Assembly: GCF_011947195.1 (NCBI RefSeq)
Contig: NZ_JAATVY010000002.1
Coordinates: 186,001 to 250,000, forward strand
Length of the DNA: 64,000 nucleotides
Reading direction: 5' to 3'
From: Planosporangium thailandense
Lineage (GTDB): Bacteria > Actinomycetota > Actinomycetes > Mycobacteriales > Micromonosporaceae
In this document: one piece after another, positions 12,309 through 20,854 of the stretch
Numbering within the stretch: position 1 is the first letter of the stretch
How the letters are laid out: each line of letters begins with the position of its first letter
The notes under the pieces: generated by a model
The model's database searches: none
What the model was told of the DNA's origin: nothing
What the model saw: the letters and a program-made list of their open reading frames with translations, nothing else
Translations under genes and position numbers: made by a program

Positions 12309-12577
12309 CCCCGGGCCGGCTCGTTGCACTTCCCATAATCGCGTACCGTCGTTGGATAAGCCCGGCGCTGCCGGCGCGGTGCCGGTTCTACCCGTCCTGC
12401 AGTACGTACGCGCTGGAGGCGGTCACGACCCACGGCGCCCTGCGCGGCCTTTACCTGACGATCCGGCGGCTACTGCGCTGCCACCCGTTCCACCCCGGTG
12501 GATATGACCCTGTGCCGCCGCCTTCCGGCCGGCGCCCCCGTACGACCTTCGACAAAGCGACTGGAGCCGTGCAGTGA
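12305..12577 (+). CDS. yidD: Membrane protein insertion efficiency factor YidD
   Basis: A 90-aa protein that helps YidC-dependent membrane insertion, probably at the inner face of the membrane through an amphipathic N-terminal helix. The family signature is clear: [27 protein letters not shown], then [29 protein letters not shown]. The conserved cysteines are in place. It overlaps rnpA upstream (ATGA) and yidC downstream (GTGA). Confidence 0.96.
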   Translation: MTPGRLVALPIIAYRRWISPALPARCRFYPSCSTYALEAVTTHGALRGLYLTIRRLLRCHPFHPGGYDPVPPPSGRRPRTTFDKATGAVQ

Positions 12578-13560
12578 GCAAGCTCTTCAGCCCACTGATG
12601 GCAGTGATCTACGAGATCATCTCTCGGATCCTGCTCTTCTGGCATGCCGCCTGGCACAAGGTGCTGGGTAACGGCAGCTGGCTGGGGACGAACTGGACTT
12701 GGGTGCTCGGCATCATCTGCCTGGTCCTGACGGTTCGGGCCATCCTCTTCCCGGTCTTCGTCAAGCAGATCAAGTCGCAGCGGGCGATGCAGGCGCTGCA
12801 GCCCAAGATCAAGGCACTTCAGGAGAAGCACAAGGGCGACCGGGAGACCTTGCAGCAGGAGCTGATGAAGCTCTACCGCGAGGAGAAGGCCAACCCGCTC
12901 ATGGGCTGCCTGCCGATGTTCCTGCAGGTACCGGTGTTCATCGGCCTGTTCCACGTGCTACGCCACCTCAAGCCGACGATGCCCGAGCACCTCAGGACGC
13001 TGTACGGCTGGACCGCCGGCCAGTTCGAGAGCGCCTCGCACGCCAAGCTGTTCGGTGCGCCGATCGCGGCGAGCCTCCGGTCCACGCCGCACGAGCTGGC
13101 TCTGCTCGGCGCCAACGGCACCACGGTCAAGATCGTCGCTGCGATTCTGATCGCCGCCATGATGGGTACGACGTTCCTCACCAGCCGACAGATGATCCTC
13201 AAGACCGGCTGGGCCGAGGACCCGCAGCAGCGCATGGTGCAGCGGTTGATGCTCTACGGCGTCCCGTTCTCCCTGCTCATCTCGGGCACGATCTTCCCGA
13301 TCGGTGTGGTCATCTACTGGGTCACCACCAACCTCTTCTCCCTCGGGCAGCAGATGTGGGTGCTGCGCAAGTTCCCGCCGCCGAACCAGAACGGCGCGGC
13401 AGCCAAGCAGGGGGCGGCCAAGCAGAAGGCGAAGGCCCCGGCCAAGGGCGGCGACAAGAACGACGCCGACTCGGCCAAGACGGTCGACGCCCGCGCGCTG
13501 GCGCCCAAGGTCGGCGCGAAGCCGGTAAACCCGAAGAAGGGCGGGGCGGCGAAGCGGTAG
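12574..13560 (+). CDS. yidC: Membrane protein insertase YidC
   Basis: A 328-aa Oxa1/YidC insertase. It starts at GTG 12574 inside the yidD stop. About five membrane segments are predicted: a first near residues 12-30, another near 44-62, then IPLF-like segment [20 protein letters not shown], a segment near 185-205, and [26 protein letters not shown]. The conserved cytoplasmic loop with Lys/Gln-rich coiled segments lies around residues 65-105. The C-terminal tail from about residue 270 is Lys/Ala-rich and positively charged, as in YidC proteins that bind ribosomes. No signal-peptide lipobox is seen. Confidence 0.96.
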   Translation: MSKLFSPLMAVIYEIISRILLFWHAAWHKVLGNGSWLGTNWTWVLGIICLVLTVRAILFPVFVKQIKSQRAMQALQPKIKALQEKHKGDRETLQQELMKLYREEKANPLMGCLPMFLQVPVFIGLFHVLRHLKPTMPEHLRTLYGWTAGQFESASHAKLFGAPIAASLRSTPHELALLGANGTTVKIVAAILIAAMMGTTFLTSRQMILKTGWAEDPQQRMVQRLMLYGVPFSLLISGTIFPIGVVIYWVTTNLFSLGQQMWVLRKFPPPNQNGAAAKQGAAKQKAKAPAKGGDKNDADSAKTVDARALAPKVGAKPVNPKKGGAAKR

Positions 13561-13715
13561 TTGGGTTGATGCGATCGGCGCAGGTCGAGCGGGCGGGGCA
13601 CTGCGGTGCCGCGTTCGGCACGACCGGCGGCGCGCGCTCCCCACTCGCGGAATCCGCTCCCCTACAGACGTCATGTGGCGGCGCCCTGCGCGCCCTGATC
13701 ATCCGGAGATGACCT

Positions 13716-14306
13716 GTGACCGATACGAGTACCTCTCCCGTGCCCGAGTCGGGCGTATCCACCGAGGCTGACGCTGTCGAGAGTGCGGCAGCTACGGCTG
13801 AAGACGCCGGTACGGACACCGAAGAGCGCCAGACCGCGGACAACAAGGACCTCTTCCAGGAGAGCGAGATCGCCGCGGACTACGTGGAAGGTCTGCTCGA
13901 CATCCTTGACTACGACGGCGACATCGACGAGCTGATCCAGGCGGGACGACCCGTCGTGGAGGTCGTGGGTGGCCGCCTCCAGTCACTCGTCGGCCAGCGG
14001 GGGGCCACGCTCGAGGCGCTTCAGGAGCTGACGCGGCTCGCGGTGTTCCGGCAGACGGGCAAGCCGAGCCGGCTCCTCCTCGACGTCGGTGGCTACCGTG
14101 CCAACCGCCGTAAGGAGCTTGCCGCCGTCGCCAAGAACGCGGCGGAGAAGGTCAAGGAGTACGGCGAGGCGATCAAGCTCGAGCCGATGAGCGCGTTCGA
14201 GCGCAAGTGCGTACACGACGTGATCAATGCCCTGCCCGGCGTCGTGAGCGAGTCGGAGGGTGTCGAGCCGTCCCGACGGATCGTGGTTCACCCCGCCGAG
14301 AGCTGA
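13716..14306 (+). CDS. jag: Jag/KhpB RNA-binding protein (KH and R3H domains)
   Basis: A 196-aa RNA-binding protein. GTG at 13716 has GGAG seven bases upstream. Residues 1-50 are acidic and disordered. A KH domain follows (YVEGLLDILDYDGDIDELIQ ... LVGQRGATLEALQELTRLAV) and then an R3H domain with LLLDVGGYRANRRKELAAVAKNAAEKV and MSAFERKCVHDVINALPGV. Proteins of this family pair with KhpA and influence cell division and envelope genes in Firmicutes. Its place after yidC is conserved. Confidence 0.95.
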   Translation: MTDTSTSPVPESGVSTEADAVESAAATAEDAGTDTEERQTADNKDLFQESEIAADYVEGLLDILDYDGDIDELIQAGRPVVEVVGGRLQSLVGQRGATLEALQELTRLAVFRQTGKPSRLLLDVGGYRANRRKELAAVAKNAAEKVKEYGEAIKLEPMSAFERKCVHDVINALPGVVSESEGVEPSRRIVVHPAES

Positions 14307-14348
14307 TCGCCTTCGGCACGACCCGACGCCGTACCTGATGCAACCGAT

Positions 14349-14384
14349 CGACGGCGCCGCGCATCCTCACGCGCGGCGCCGTCG
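14349..14384 (+). terminator. Hairpin terminator after jag
   Basis: A perfect GC-rich stem: CGACGGCGCCGCGC (14349-14362) pairs with GCGCGGCGCCGTCG (14371-14384), with an eight-base loop, followed by TCTTGT. The T tract is poor, as is common in high-GC actinobacteria. Confidence 0.6.
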
Positions 14385-14482
14385 TCTTGTACCGGTGCCG
14401 TAACCGTGCGCCGCGTCGGCGTCCGGAGCGGTCGCGGCTCCCCGCTCCTTCCTCCCCGGCTGATTGGATCTGGAGGCCTTCT

Positions 14483-15229
14483 GTGACCGGCTCGTCGTTC
14501 GATCCTCCGGCCGACCTCGTGCCGGCCGCACGCACCCTCTTCGGGGCACGGCTCCCCCTTGCGACGGAGTACGCCCGGCGCCTGGCGACCGATGGAGTGG
14601 TGCGTGGCCTCATCGGGCCGAGAGAGACCGAGCGGATCTGGGACCGGCATCTCGTCAACTGCGCGGCTGTGGCGGAATTGATCGCTTCTGAGGCTTCCAC
14701 GGCCGACGTGGGCTCCGGTGCTGGTTTGCCCGGTGTCGTCCTTGCCATTGCCCGCCCGGACCTGTCTGTGGCCCTTCTGGAGCCCCTGGCGCGGCGTACG
14801 GCCTTCCTGTCCGAGGTGGTGGCGGACCTTGGGCTGGACAACGTCGAAGTGGTGCGTGTACGGGCCGAGGATGCGGTCGGCAAGCTCGCCCCGGTCGACG
14901 TCGTGACCGCGCGGGCCGTGGCGGCCCTGGACCGGCTGTCCGCCTGGTGCCTGCCCCTCGCGAAGGTGGGCGGACGCCTGCTCGCGCTCAAGGGCGCGAC
15001 GGCCGCGGACGAGGTCGCCGCGCACCGGGATGCGGTCGCCCGGCTCGGCGGAAGTGAACCGGTCATCCGCTCGTGCGGACAGGGACTCCTGCCCGATCCG
15101 ACGACCGTCGTCGAGGTGGTACGGGACCGGGACCTCACGCCGGCATCCAAGCGGGAGCGGCCCGAGCGGCCGGGCCGGTCGCGGTCTGGGCGGTCGCGGT
15201 CGGGGTCGCGACCGCGTAGAGGCGCGTAG
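14483..15229 (+). CDS. rsmG: 16S rRNA (guanine-527 N7)-methyltransferase RsmG
   Basis: A 248-aa SAM-dependent methyltransferase (formerly GidB) that methylates G527 of 16S rRNA; loss is linked to low-level streptomycin resistance. The GTG at 14483 has GGAGG six bases upstream; an in-frame extension to 14387 lacks a site and is Arg-rich. Motifs: RIWDRHLVNCAAVAEL, SAM-binding ADVGSGAGLPGVVLAIARP, and VTARAVAALDRLSAWCLPL. The C-terminal 25 residues are an Arg/Ser repeat ([18 protein letters not shown]) not typical of the core family and probably disordered. Confidence 0.95.
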   Translation: MTGSSFDPPADLVPAARTLFGARLPLATEYARRLATDGVVRGLIGPRETERIWDRHLVNCAAVAELIASEASTADVGSGAGLPGVVLAIARPDLSVALLEPLARRTAFLSEVVADLGLDNVEVVRVRAEDAVGKLAPVDVVTARAVAALDRLSAWCLPLAKVGGRLLALKGATAADEVAAHRDAVARLGGSEPVIRSCGQGLLPDPTTVVEVVRDRDLTPASKRERPERPGRSRSGRSRSGSRPRRGA

Positions 15230-15912
15230 AGGCGCGCAGGGCCCCGTGCGGCGCTCCTGGCCGGGGACACAGCAGGTTGGGATGGCGCCCGCGTCTCTGC
15301 TCGCACACCCGGCGGGAAGGGGTTCTCGACCGGGGCGTCGGTCGGCCTGACGGTGTCGCCTCATCGACCGGTCGTCGGCGGGTGCGCTGCGCTCGGTGTC
15401 GCGAGCCCGTGACGCCTGACGCCGCGGTCCCTTAGTTCGTGACGCCCGACGCCCCGGTCTCTTAGCCCGTGACGCCGTGCGTGGCCTCGACTCCGGGCTC
15501 GATCGCCCGTGACGCCTGGCGGTTCTCGACGCGCATCTTTCGGGCTCGACCATTGGTGGTTCGTGAGCCACCGTCCCCGTTCGCACCAGCTTCAACTGGT
15601 CTCCCACCCCGGAGCGCATGGTCGCGTGGCTTCAACTCCGGCAGAGCAGCGCGGCATGGTACCGCTTTGAGTCGATTTTTCATGGGATAGACTCGGTTCG
15701 AATGTATCGTCGTTCGTCCACCCCTGGTGGGAGATTCGCGCCTTTCGTAGCTTTGATACCTCTACGCCCCGTAGGCTGACCGCGCATGGTATCAGCGGCT
15801 CGCAGAGTGCGGGGTGGGACGCGGATTTTGACCACTTCCGCCGCGGTCCCTCCTAGAGCACCTGTGGCCGCCCTCAATGTGGGGTCATCTGAAGGGACGG
15901 GGGGTCGGTTCT
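15230..15912. other. Long rsmG-parA intergenic region with a short tandem repeat
   Basis: Nearly 690 bases with no convincing gene. An imperfect tandem repeat of period 30 lies at 15408-15467: two units beginning CGTGACGCC that match at 25 of 30 positions, with a third start at 15468 and a related CGTGACGCC at about 15509. The stretch from 15640 to 15780 is richer in A/T than its surroundings and probably holds the parA promoter. Confidence 0.5.
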
Positions 15913-17205
15913 GTGCGTGACAATGCCAGCTGCGACGAACTGGGGCTGAGACAGGCTGAAGCGGGTCCGGTTTCACGTGAAACGGTGCCGCTGCTTGGCG
16001 ATGCTGCTTCTCAATCGCGCAACGGTGACTGGCCCTCGATCGCTGACTATGTTGGCTGGGCGCCGCTGTACCCATCGTCCGCTGATCCGGGCTTTGGGTC
16101 GCCAGAATCACCGTCTTCGTTCGGCGAATTGGATATCTACCCGTCCGCAAACGTCGACGGGACCGGTACGGTGTACGAGCGTGGTGCGGTCGCGGTCGAT
16201 GAGGGCCTACCCCTCACGGATGGCGCACCTGCGGCTCCAACTCGACACGCGCCGCCGCCACCGCTTCCCGACTCCGTAGTACCCGCCGACACCGAGGTCA
16301 CCATGACCGATGCTTACGTTTCACGTGAAACTGAAGACCCGCCGCTGGCAATGGAAGCGCGACGGGCAGTCCAGATCCTGAACCCCAGTGGCGAAGTGAC
16401 GATGCCGCGCCCGCCGCGCCGCCGAATCATCAGCGTGTCCAACCAGAAGGGCGGCGTGGGCAAGACCACCACCGCCGTGAACATTGCGGTCGCGCTGGCG
16501 CTCCACGGCAACCGGGTGCTGGTGATCGACCTGGACCCGCAGGGCAACGCCTCCACGGGCCTGAACGTTCCGCACCACGCCGGTGTGCCGGACATCTACG
16601 ACTGCCTGATCGACGGCGCCCCGCTGGATGACGTGACTCAGCCGGTGGAGGGCATCCCGAATCTGTGGGCAATTCCGGCGACGATCGACCTCGCGGGTGC
16701 CGAGATCGAGTTGGTCTCGGTGGTCGCGCGTGAGTCCCGGCTGCGCCGCGCGATCGAGGCCTCCCCGTCCCAGTACGACTACATCTTCATCGACTGCCCC
16801 CCGTCACTCGGCCTGCTCACCGTCAACGCGCTCGTGGCGTGTGAGGAGGTGCTCATCCCGATCCAGTGCGAGTACTACGCGCTGGAGGGTGTGCAGGCAC
16901 TCACGGCCAATATCGACCTCGTGCGGGCCCACCTCAACCCCAACCTGGACATCACCACGGTGGTCCTGACCATGTACGACCGCCGTACGCGTCTGGCTGA
17001 TCTGGTCGAGCAGGACGTGCGGAAGCACTTCGGTCCGAAGGTGCTCGACACCGTCATCCCCCGCAACGTCCGGGTGTCCGAAGCGCCGAGCTACAGCCAG
17101 TCCGTCATGACGTACGACCCGGGGTCGCGCGGCGCCGTCAGCTACTTCGAAGCCGCTCGCGAGATTGCCGTGCGCGGTGCGGAGCAAACGGGAGACGAGG
17201 AATGA
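15913..17205 (+). CDS. parA: Chromosome partitioning ATPase ParA
   Basis: Walker-type ATPase that works with ParB and parS in origin segregation. The core (from about residue 164) has the deviant Walker [46 protein letters not shown] and the C-terminal [17 protein letters not shown]. The start is uncertain. GTG 15913 gives 430 aa with a ~130-residue low-complexity N-terminal extension; ATG 16303, with GAGG close by, gives the usual 300 aa. I keep the longer frame because both parS copies within it read VSRET in frame and it is open throughout, but its third-position GC is lower than in the core. Overlaps parB by ATGA. Confidence 0.93.
   Translation: MRDNASCDELGLRQAEAGPVSRETVPLLGDAASQSRNGDWPSIADYVGWAPLYPSSADPGFGSPESPSSFGELDIYPSANVDGTGTVYERGAVAVDEGLPLTDGAPAAPTRHAPPPPLPDSVVPADTEVTMTDAYVSRETEDPPLAMEARRAVQILNPSGEVTMPRPPRRRIISVSNQKGGVGKTTTAVNIAVALALHGNRVLVIDLDPQGNASTGLNVPHHAGVPDIYDCLIDGAPLDDVTQPVEGIPNLWAIPATIDLAGAEIELVSVVARESRLRRAIEASPSQYDYIFIDCPPSLGLLTVNALVACEEVLIPIQCEYYALEGVQALTANIDLVRAHLNPNLDITTVVLTMYDRRTRLADLVEQDVRKHFGPKVLDTVIPRNVRVSEAPSYSQSVMTYDPGSRGAVSYFEAAREIAVRGAEQTGDEE
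15970..15983. other. parS: parS site 1
   Basis: GTTTCACGTGAAAC, a perfect 14-base core of the bacterial centromere-like parS palindrome bound by ParB. It lies in the 5' part of the long parA frame, where it reads VSRET. Confidence 0.93.
16318..16331. other. parS: parS site 2
   Basis: GTTTCACGTGAAAC, a second perfect copy 348 bases after the first, again read as VSRET, within codons 6-10 if parA starts at 16303. Confidence 0.93.
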
Positions 17206-18245
17206 AGAGCAACCGCCGTGGTGGCTTGGGGCGCGGCCTGGGGGCCCTGATCCCGACCGCGCCGGTTGAGGCGCCGGGTACGACGGCGACGGCCGTCGCG
17301 ACCGCTCCGACCTATCCCGCCGTCGTTTCCAGCCCTGAAGTGGACGAAGCCGCTCCGGTTCCGGGGGCGATGACCCCGGAACCGTCGGCGGCCCAGCCCG
17401 ACCCGCAGAACGATCTGGCACCCGTCCCCGGTGCTCGCTTCGCGGAACTTCCGCTCGAATCGATCACCCCGAACCCGAAGCAGCCCCGTCAGGTCTTCGA
17501 TGAGGAGGCGCTCGAGGAGCTCAAGACCTCCATCGAGCAGGTCGGGTTCCTGCAGCCCATCGTCGTCCGGGAACTCGACTCCGGGCGCTACGAGCTCGTC
17601 ATGGGCGAGCGGCGGTGGCGGGCGGCTCAGGCGATCGGCCGGGAGGTAATTCCGGCGATCATCCGGGATACCCGTGACGACGACATGCTGCGGGACGCGC
17701 TGCTGGAGAACATCCACCGGGCCAACCTGAACCCGCTGGAAGAGGCGGCGGCCTACCAGCAGCTTCTGGAGGAGTTCGGGGCGACCCACGACGAGCTCGC
17801 GAAGCGGATCGGTCGGAGTCGTCCGCAGATCTCGAACACCATCCGGCTGCTGAATCTCCCGGCCAACGTCCAGCGCCGTGTGGCCGCCGGAGTTCTCTCT
17901 GCCGGGCATGCGCGGGCTCTGCTCAGCTTGGACGACGAGGCGGAGCAGGAGAGCCTGGCGCACCGGATCGTGGCGGAAGGGCTCTCGGTTCGTGCGACCG
18001 AGGAGCTGGTCGCGCTGAAGGGCGCGGAGGACGGCGCCCGGAAGGCGACGCCGAAGCGGCGCGCCAAGCCGCACGCGCCGGCGCTGTCCGATCTCGCGGA
18101 CAGGCTCTCCAACCGCTTCGACACGAGCGTGAAGGTCGACATCGGCCGCCGCAAGGGGAAGATCACGATCGAGTTCGCCACCGTCGACGATCTCGAGCGC
18201 ATCGTCGGCATCATCGGCATCGAGGCGCCGGACTCGGGTCAGTAG
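17202..18245 (+). CDS. parB: Chromosome partitioning protein ParB
   Basis: A 347-aa CTP-dependent DNA clamp that loads at parS and spreads. The N-terminus [12 protein letters not shown] is the ParA-stimulating segment, followed by a disordered Pro/Ala stretch to about residue 75. The ParB/Srx domain has [18 protein letters not shown], the CTP-binding [11 protein letters not shown] and [16 protein letters not shown]. The helix-turn-helix is [23 protein letters not shown]-terminal dimerisation domain ends in [13 protein letters not shown]. It overlaps parA by four bases and is followed by a strong terminator. Confidence 0.97.
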   Translation: MKSNRRGGLGRGLGALIPTAPVEAPGTTATAVATAPTYPAVVSSPEVDEAAPVPGAMTPEPSAAQPDPQNDLAPVPGARFAELPLESITPNPKQPRQVFDEEALEELKTSIEQVGFLQPIVVRELDSGRYELVMGERRWRAAQAIGREVIPAIIRDTRDDDMLRDALLENIHRANLNPLEEAAAYQQLLEEFGATHDELAKRIGRSRPQISNTIRLLNLPANVQRRVAAGVLSAGHARALLSLDDEAEQESLAHRIVAEGLSVRATEELVALKGAEDGARKATPKRRAKPHAPALSDLADRLSNRFDTSVKVDIGRRKGKITIEFATVDDLERIVGIIGIEAPDSGQ

Positions 18246-18262
18246 CGGGACTTCTGCAAAAG

Positions 18263-18299
18263 CAGGGGCGGCCGGTTCCATCCGGCCGCCCCTGTTTTT
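18263..18299 (+). terminator. Rho-independent terminator after parB
   Basis: A perfect 13-bp stem CAGGGGCGGCCGG (18263-18275) / CCGGCCGCCCCTG (18282-18294), loop TTCCAT, then five T. A textbook intrinsic terminator for the parAB transcript. Confidence 0.92.
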
Positions 18300-18320
18300 G
18301 TGCCTCGGATGTACCCGCCG

Positions 18321-18399
18321 TTTTCCACAAGCGCTGTCCACAGCAGCGCCTCGTTTCACGTGAAACCACGGGTGAAACGGCCCGTCGCCCTGTGGATGA
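18321..18399. promoter_or_regulatory. DnaA-box-like sites flanking parS site 3
   Basis: TTTTCCACA (18321-18329), CTGTCCACA (18334-18342) and, inverted, TGTGGATGA (18391-18399) each differ by one base from a DnaA box. They surround parS site 3 in the 332-base gap after parB. No gene is seen in 18246-18577. Confidence 0.45.
18353..18366. other. parS: parS site 3
   Basis: GTTTCACGTGAAAC, a third perfect parS core, 108 bases after the parB stop codon. A partial half-site (GTGAAAC) follows at about 18372. Confidence 0.93.
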
Positions 18400-18577
18400 C
18401 GGAGCCCCGCGGGGGCCGGTGGGCACCCACACCCGACCAGCGGTGCCTGAGGAGAGATGTCAGACCCGATGCAGGACGGATACGTCTGCCGATCCATGCC
18501 CATGCTGCAAAGCGACGGCCAAGAAGGCAATCCCGCAGGGGGAAGACAGCGGTATCGGTGATTGCTAGGGTCGGCTC

Positions 18578-19888
18578 GTGCCCGAGGATCCGCTCCCCCT
18601 TCCCGATTTTGTCGCCTGGCCGACGTTCCCGTTCGAAGGCGATCTGCGTGTCAAGCGGCTTGAGGACCCGGCTCCCCTGGAACCACCCAGGGACGGTGAA
18701 GACCCGTCTGAGTGCACCTCCTGCAGCGCCCCCGACGAGGGGTACATCTGGGTCAGCGACCGGTGGCGGGTGCGCAGTCTTGACCGGCCCACCGGCCTTC
18801 CGGTGGTCCTTATCCTCGAGACGCGGTCGCACTTCGATCTCGGTGACCTCCCGAACATGCTCGCCGCCGAGCTGGGGGTGATGACCGTACGTCTCGAGCG
18901 CGCAATCCGATCGCTCGACGGAGTCGCGCGCGTGCACGTCAACCGCTGGGGCGACGGCTCTGCCCATCTGCACCTGTGGTTCCTGGCCCGGCCGTACGGG
19001 CGATTGCAGTTGCGGGGTGAGTTCCTCTCCCTGTGGGACGAGATTCTGCCGCCGATTCCGGAGTACCAGTGGCGGGAAAACCTCGCTCTCATCGCCGCGT
19101 GGCTGGGCGATTTCGATGGGCGGCCGTTGGCCGAACCTCCGCACCTCGACTGGAAGTCGCCGGCGACGCTCGCGTCGCTCCCACCTTCCTTCACGTCGGC
19201 GGACGACGAGCGGGACAGGCTCCCGGTCGGCGCGGGAGACGGTGCCGACCGCGCCTCGGATGCGGGTGAGACGCTCGCCGGATCACGTGCCGACGAACCG
19301 GCGGGATCCCGCGGTGGTGAGCCAGCCCGATCCCGCGTCGACGAATCTGCCGCCCCACCCGTGCACGAGCCCGCCGGTACCGTTCAGGCCGCAGCAGTGA
19401 GGGCCGCAGCGGTGAGGGCCGGCGCCGGCGCGGTACCGACGGGTGACCCGGCGGCAAGCGGTGGCTCCCCTCAAACGGGTGGGGCGACCGATCGGGTCGA
19501 CGTCGGCCGCACGTCACCGACGAGCGCGCCGGCCGGCACCACGGTCACGAGCGCGCCGGCCGGCACGTCGGTCACGAGCGCGCGGGCCGGCACGTCGGTC
19601 ACGAGCGCGCCGGCGGTCGCCTCGTCAAGCGCGGGAGGCCCGGAAGGCGACCGCGCCACGGGCGGGGCGCTGCCGGAGGAGTTCGCGACCGTACGCGAGG
19701 TCAGGGTCGCTCCGGGACCGAGCGGCTTTACCCCGATCACGGAGTCTCCCCTGCGGAGCGCGACCCCCGGCCCGACCGGTACCCCCGCACAGGACGGCGC
19801 CAAGCTCGACGACCCGGTCCGACCGGTGCCCGGCCAGCGGGACGGCTCGACACAGCAACGCAATCGGCCGGCGGCGCCCCTCGCATGA
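18578..19888 (+). CDS. HIT-like protein with long repetitive C-terminal tail
   Basis: A 436-aa protein starting at GTG 18578 (MPEDPLPLPDFVAWP). Residues 1-205 form a compact domain: a CTSC zinc-knuckle-like pair near residue 47, LPVVLILETRSHFDLGDLPN, and a histidine-triad-like segment GDGSAHLHLWFLARP. The triad is incomplete (HLHLW, third His replaced by Trp), so it may be a GalT/HIT-fold nucleotide-binding protein rather than a standard HIT hydrolase. From residue 206 on the protein is low-complexity, rich in Ala, Thr, Ser, Pro and Gly, with a 9-aa tandem repeat (TSAPAGTSV type). Located right after parB. Function unknown. Confidence 0.75.
   Translation: MPEDPLPLPDFVAWPTFPFEGDLRVKRLEDPAPLEPPRDGEDPSECTSCSAPDEGYIWVSDRWRVRSLDRPTGLPVVLILETRSHFDLGDLPNMLAAELGVMTVRLERAIRSLDGVARVHVNRWGDGSAHLHLWFLARPYGRLQLRGEFLSLWDEILPPIPEYQWRENLALIAAWLGDFDGRPLAEPPHLDWKSPATLASLPPSFTSADDERDRLPVGAGDGADRASDAGETLAGSRADEPAGSRGGEPARSRVDESAAPPVHEPAGTVQAAAVRAAAVRAGAGAVPTGDPAASGGSPQTGGATDRVDVGRTSPTSAPAGTTVTSAPAGTSVTSARAGTSVTSAPAVASSSAGGPEGDRATGGALPEEFATVREVRVAPGPSGFTPITESPLRSATPGPTGTPAQDGAKLDDPVRPVPGQRDGSTQQRNRPAAPLA
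19520..19618 (+). repeat. 27-bp tandem repeat inside the HIT-like gene
   Basis: Three full units (19520-19546, 19547-19573, 19574-19600) and a partial fourth, in frame, encoding TSAPAGTTV, TSAPAGTSV, TSARAGTSV and TSAPAV. Each unit begins ACGAGCGCG. Confidence 0.85.
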
Positions 19889-20046
19889 GTCGGTGACGGA
19901 CTGACCCACCCACGATGGCGCGGGCGGGGCCCCGGCGCGCGAGAATCGTTAGCCTCCCCCGAACCCCAAATGCCGCGTACGATCCGTCTGGGGGCAAGGA
20001 GGCGGAGGGTGGCTGAACCAGGGAACGACTCTGCGGGGAACGGGCT

Positions 20047-20709
20047 ATGGCGCGTCGCCTCGTCAATCTGACGCTCGATACGCTGGAGGACCTGCCGCGC
20101 GCCTGCCGCAGGTGCGTCTACTGGGAGCTCGGCCCGGTCGCGGCGGAGCGGGCCTGCGCCGCCGGCGATCCGGAGCTGGAGAAAGAGGCCTGGGTTTCGC
20201 AGACGCTGCTGGAGTGGGGCTCCTGCGGGAAGCTCGTCTACGTCGACGGGACACCCGCCGGCTTCGTCATGTTCGCGCCACCGGCGTACGTGCCACGCTC
20301 CATGGCGTTCCCGACCTCACCGGTCTCCCCCGACGCGGTCCTGCTGACCACGGCACGGGTCGTCGGGGCGTTCACGGGAGGGGGCCTGGGCCGGATGCTC
20401 GTCCAGGGCGTCGCCAGGGATCTGACGAAGCGCGGGGTCAAGGCCATCGAGGCGTTCGGGGATGCCAAGTACGGGGACGACCCGGCGGACGATGAGTCGG
20501 CGGGCTGCCTGGCTCCAGCCGACTACTTCCTTTCGGTGGGGTTCAAGACGGTACGTCCCCATCCGCGCTACCCCCGGCTACGCCTCGAGCTACGGACGGC
20601 GTTGTCGTGGAAGTCGGACGTCGAGTACGCGCTGGAGAAGCTGCTCGGCTCCATGAGCCCCGAGGCACTACTGCGGCCCGTCCGCCCGGCGACCCATTCG
20701 ACGGTCTAG
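20047..20709 (+). CDS. GNAT-family acetyltransferase
   Basis: A 220-aa protein with a GNAT fold. The acetyl-CoA-binding region is VVGAFTGGGLGRMLVQGVARDLTKRGV near residues 107-132, following the strand LVYVDGTPAGFVMFAPPAYVP; the C-terminal segment YFLSVGFKTVRPHPRYPRLRL completes the fold. Near the N-terminus RACRRCVYWEL has a CxxC pair characteristic of an actinobacterial subgroup. Homologues occupy the same place beside cwlM and parB in mycobacteria (Rv3916c type). Substrate unknown. Convergent with cwlM. Confidence 0.87.
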   Translation: MARRLVNLTLDTLEDLPRACRRCVYWELGPVAAERACAAGDPELEKEAWVSQTLLEWGSCGKLVYVDGTPAGFVMFAPPAYVPRSMAFPTSPVSPDAVLLTTARVVGAFTGGGLGRMLVQGVARDLTKRGVKAIEAFGDAKYGDDPADDESAGCLAPADYFLSVGFKTVRPHPRYPRLRLELRTALSWKSDVEYALEKLLGSMSPEALLRPVRPATHSTV

Positions 20710-20854
20710 GTCGCGTTGCCTGGACGGCGACGTCCGCGGCCCGGTGCCGCAGCCGCAGGGCCCCGGGCGGTGCCGTCAAAGGCGCGTGCCGGGTCGACGG
20801 AGTGAGTTGGGGTCCGTAGAAGCGGGTAGTGCCGTCCCGGTCCGCCGGTGCCCG

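Noticed and set aside
15408..15520. CRISPR-like array
   Set aside because: Repeats are directly adjacent without spacers, imperfect and only two to three copies; no cas genes nearby.
15680..15715. tRNA-like T-loop sequence GGTTCGAAT in the rsmG-parA gap
   Set aside because: The flanking bases cannot form a T stem, and no acceptor or anticodon stem could be found around it.
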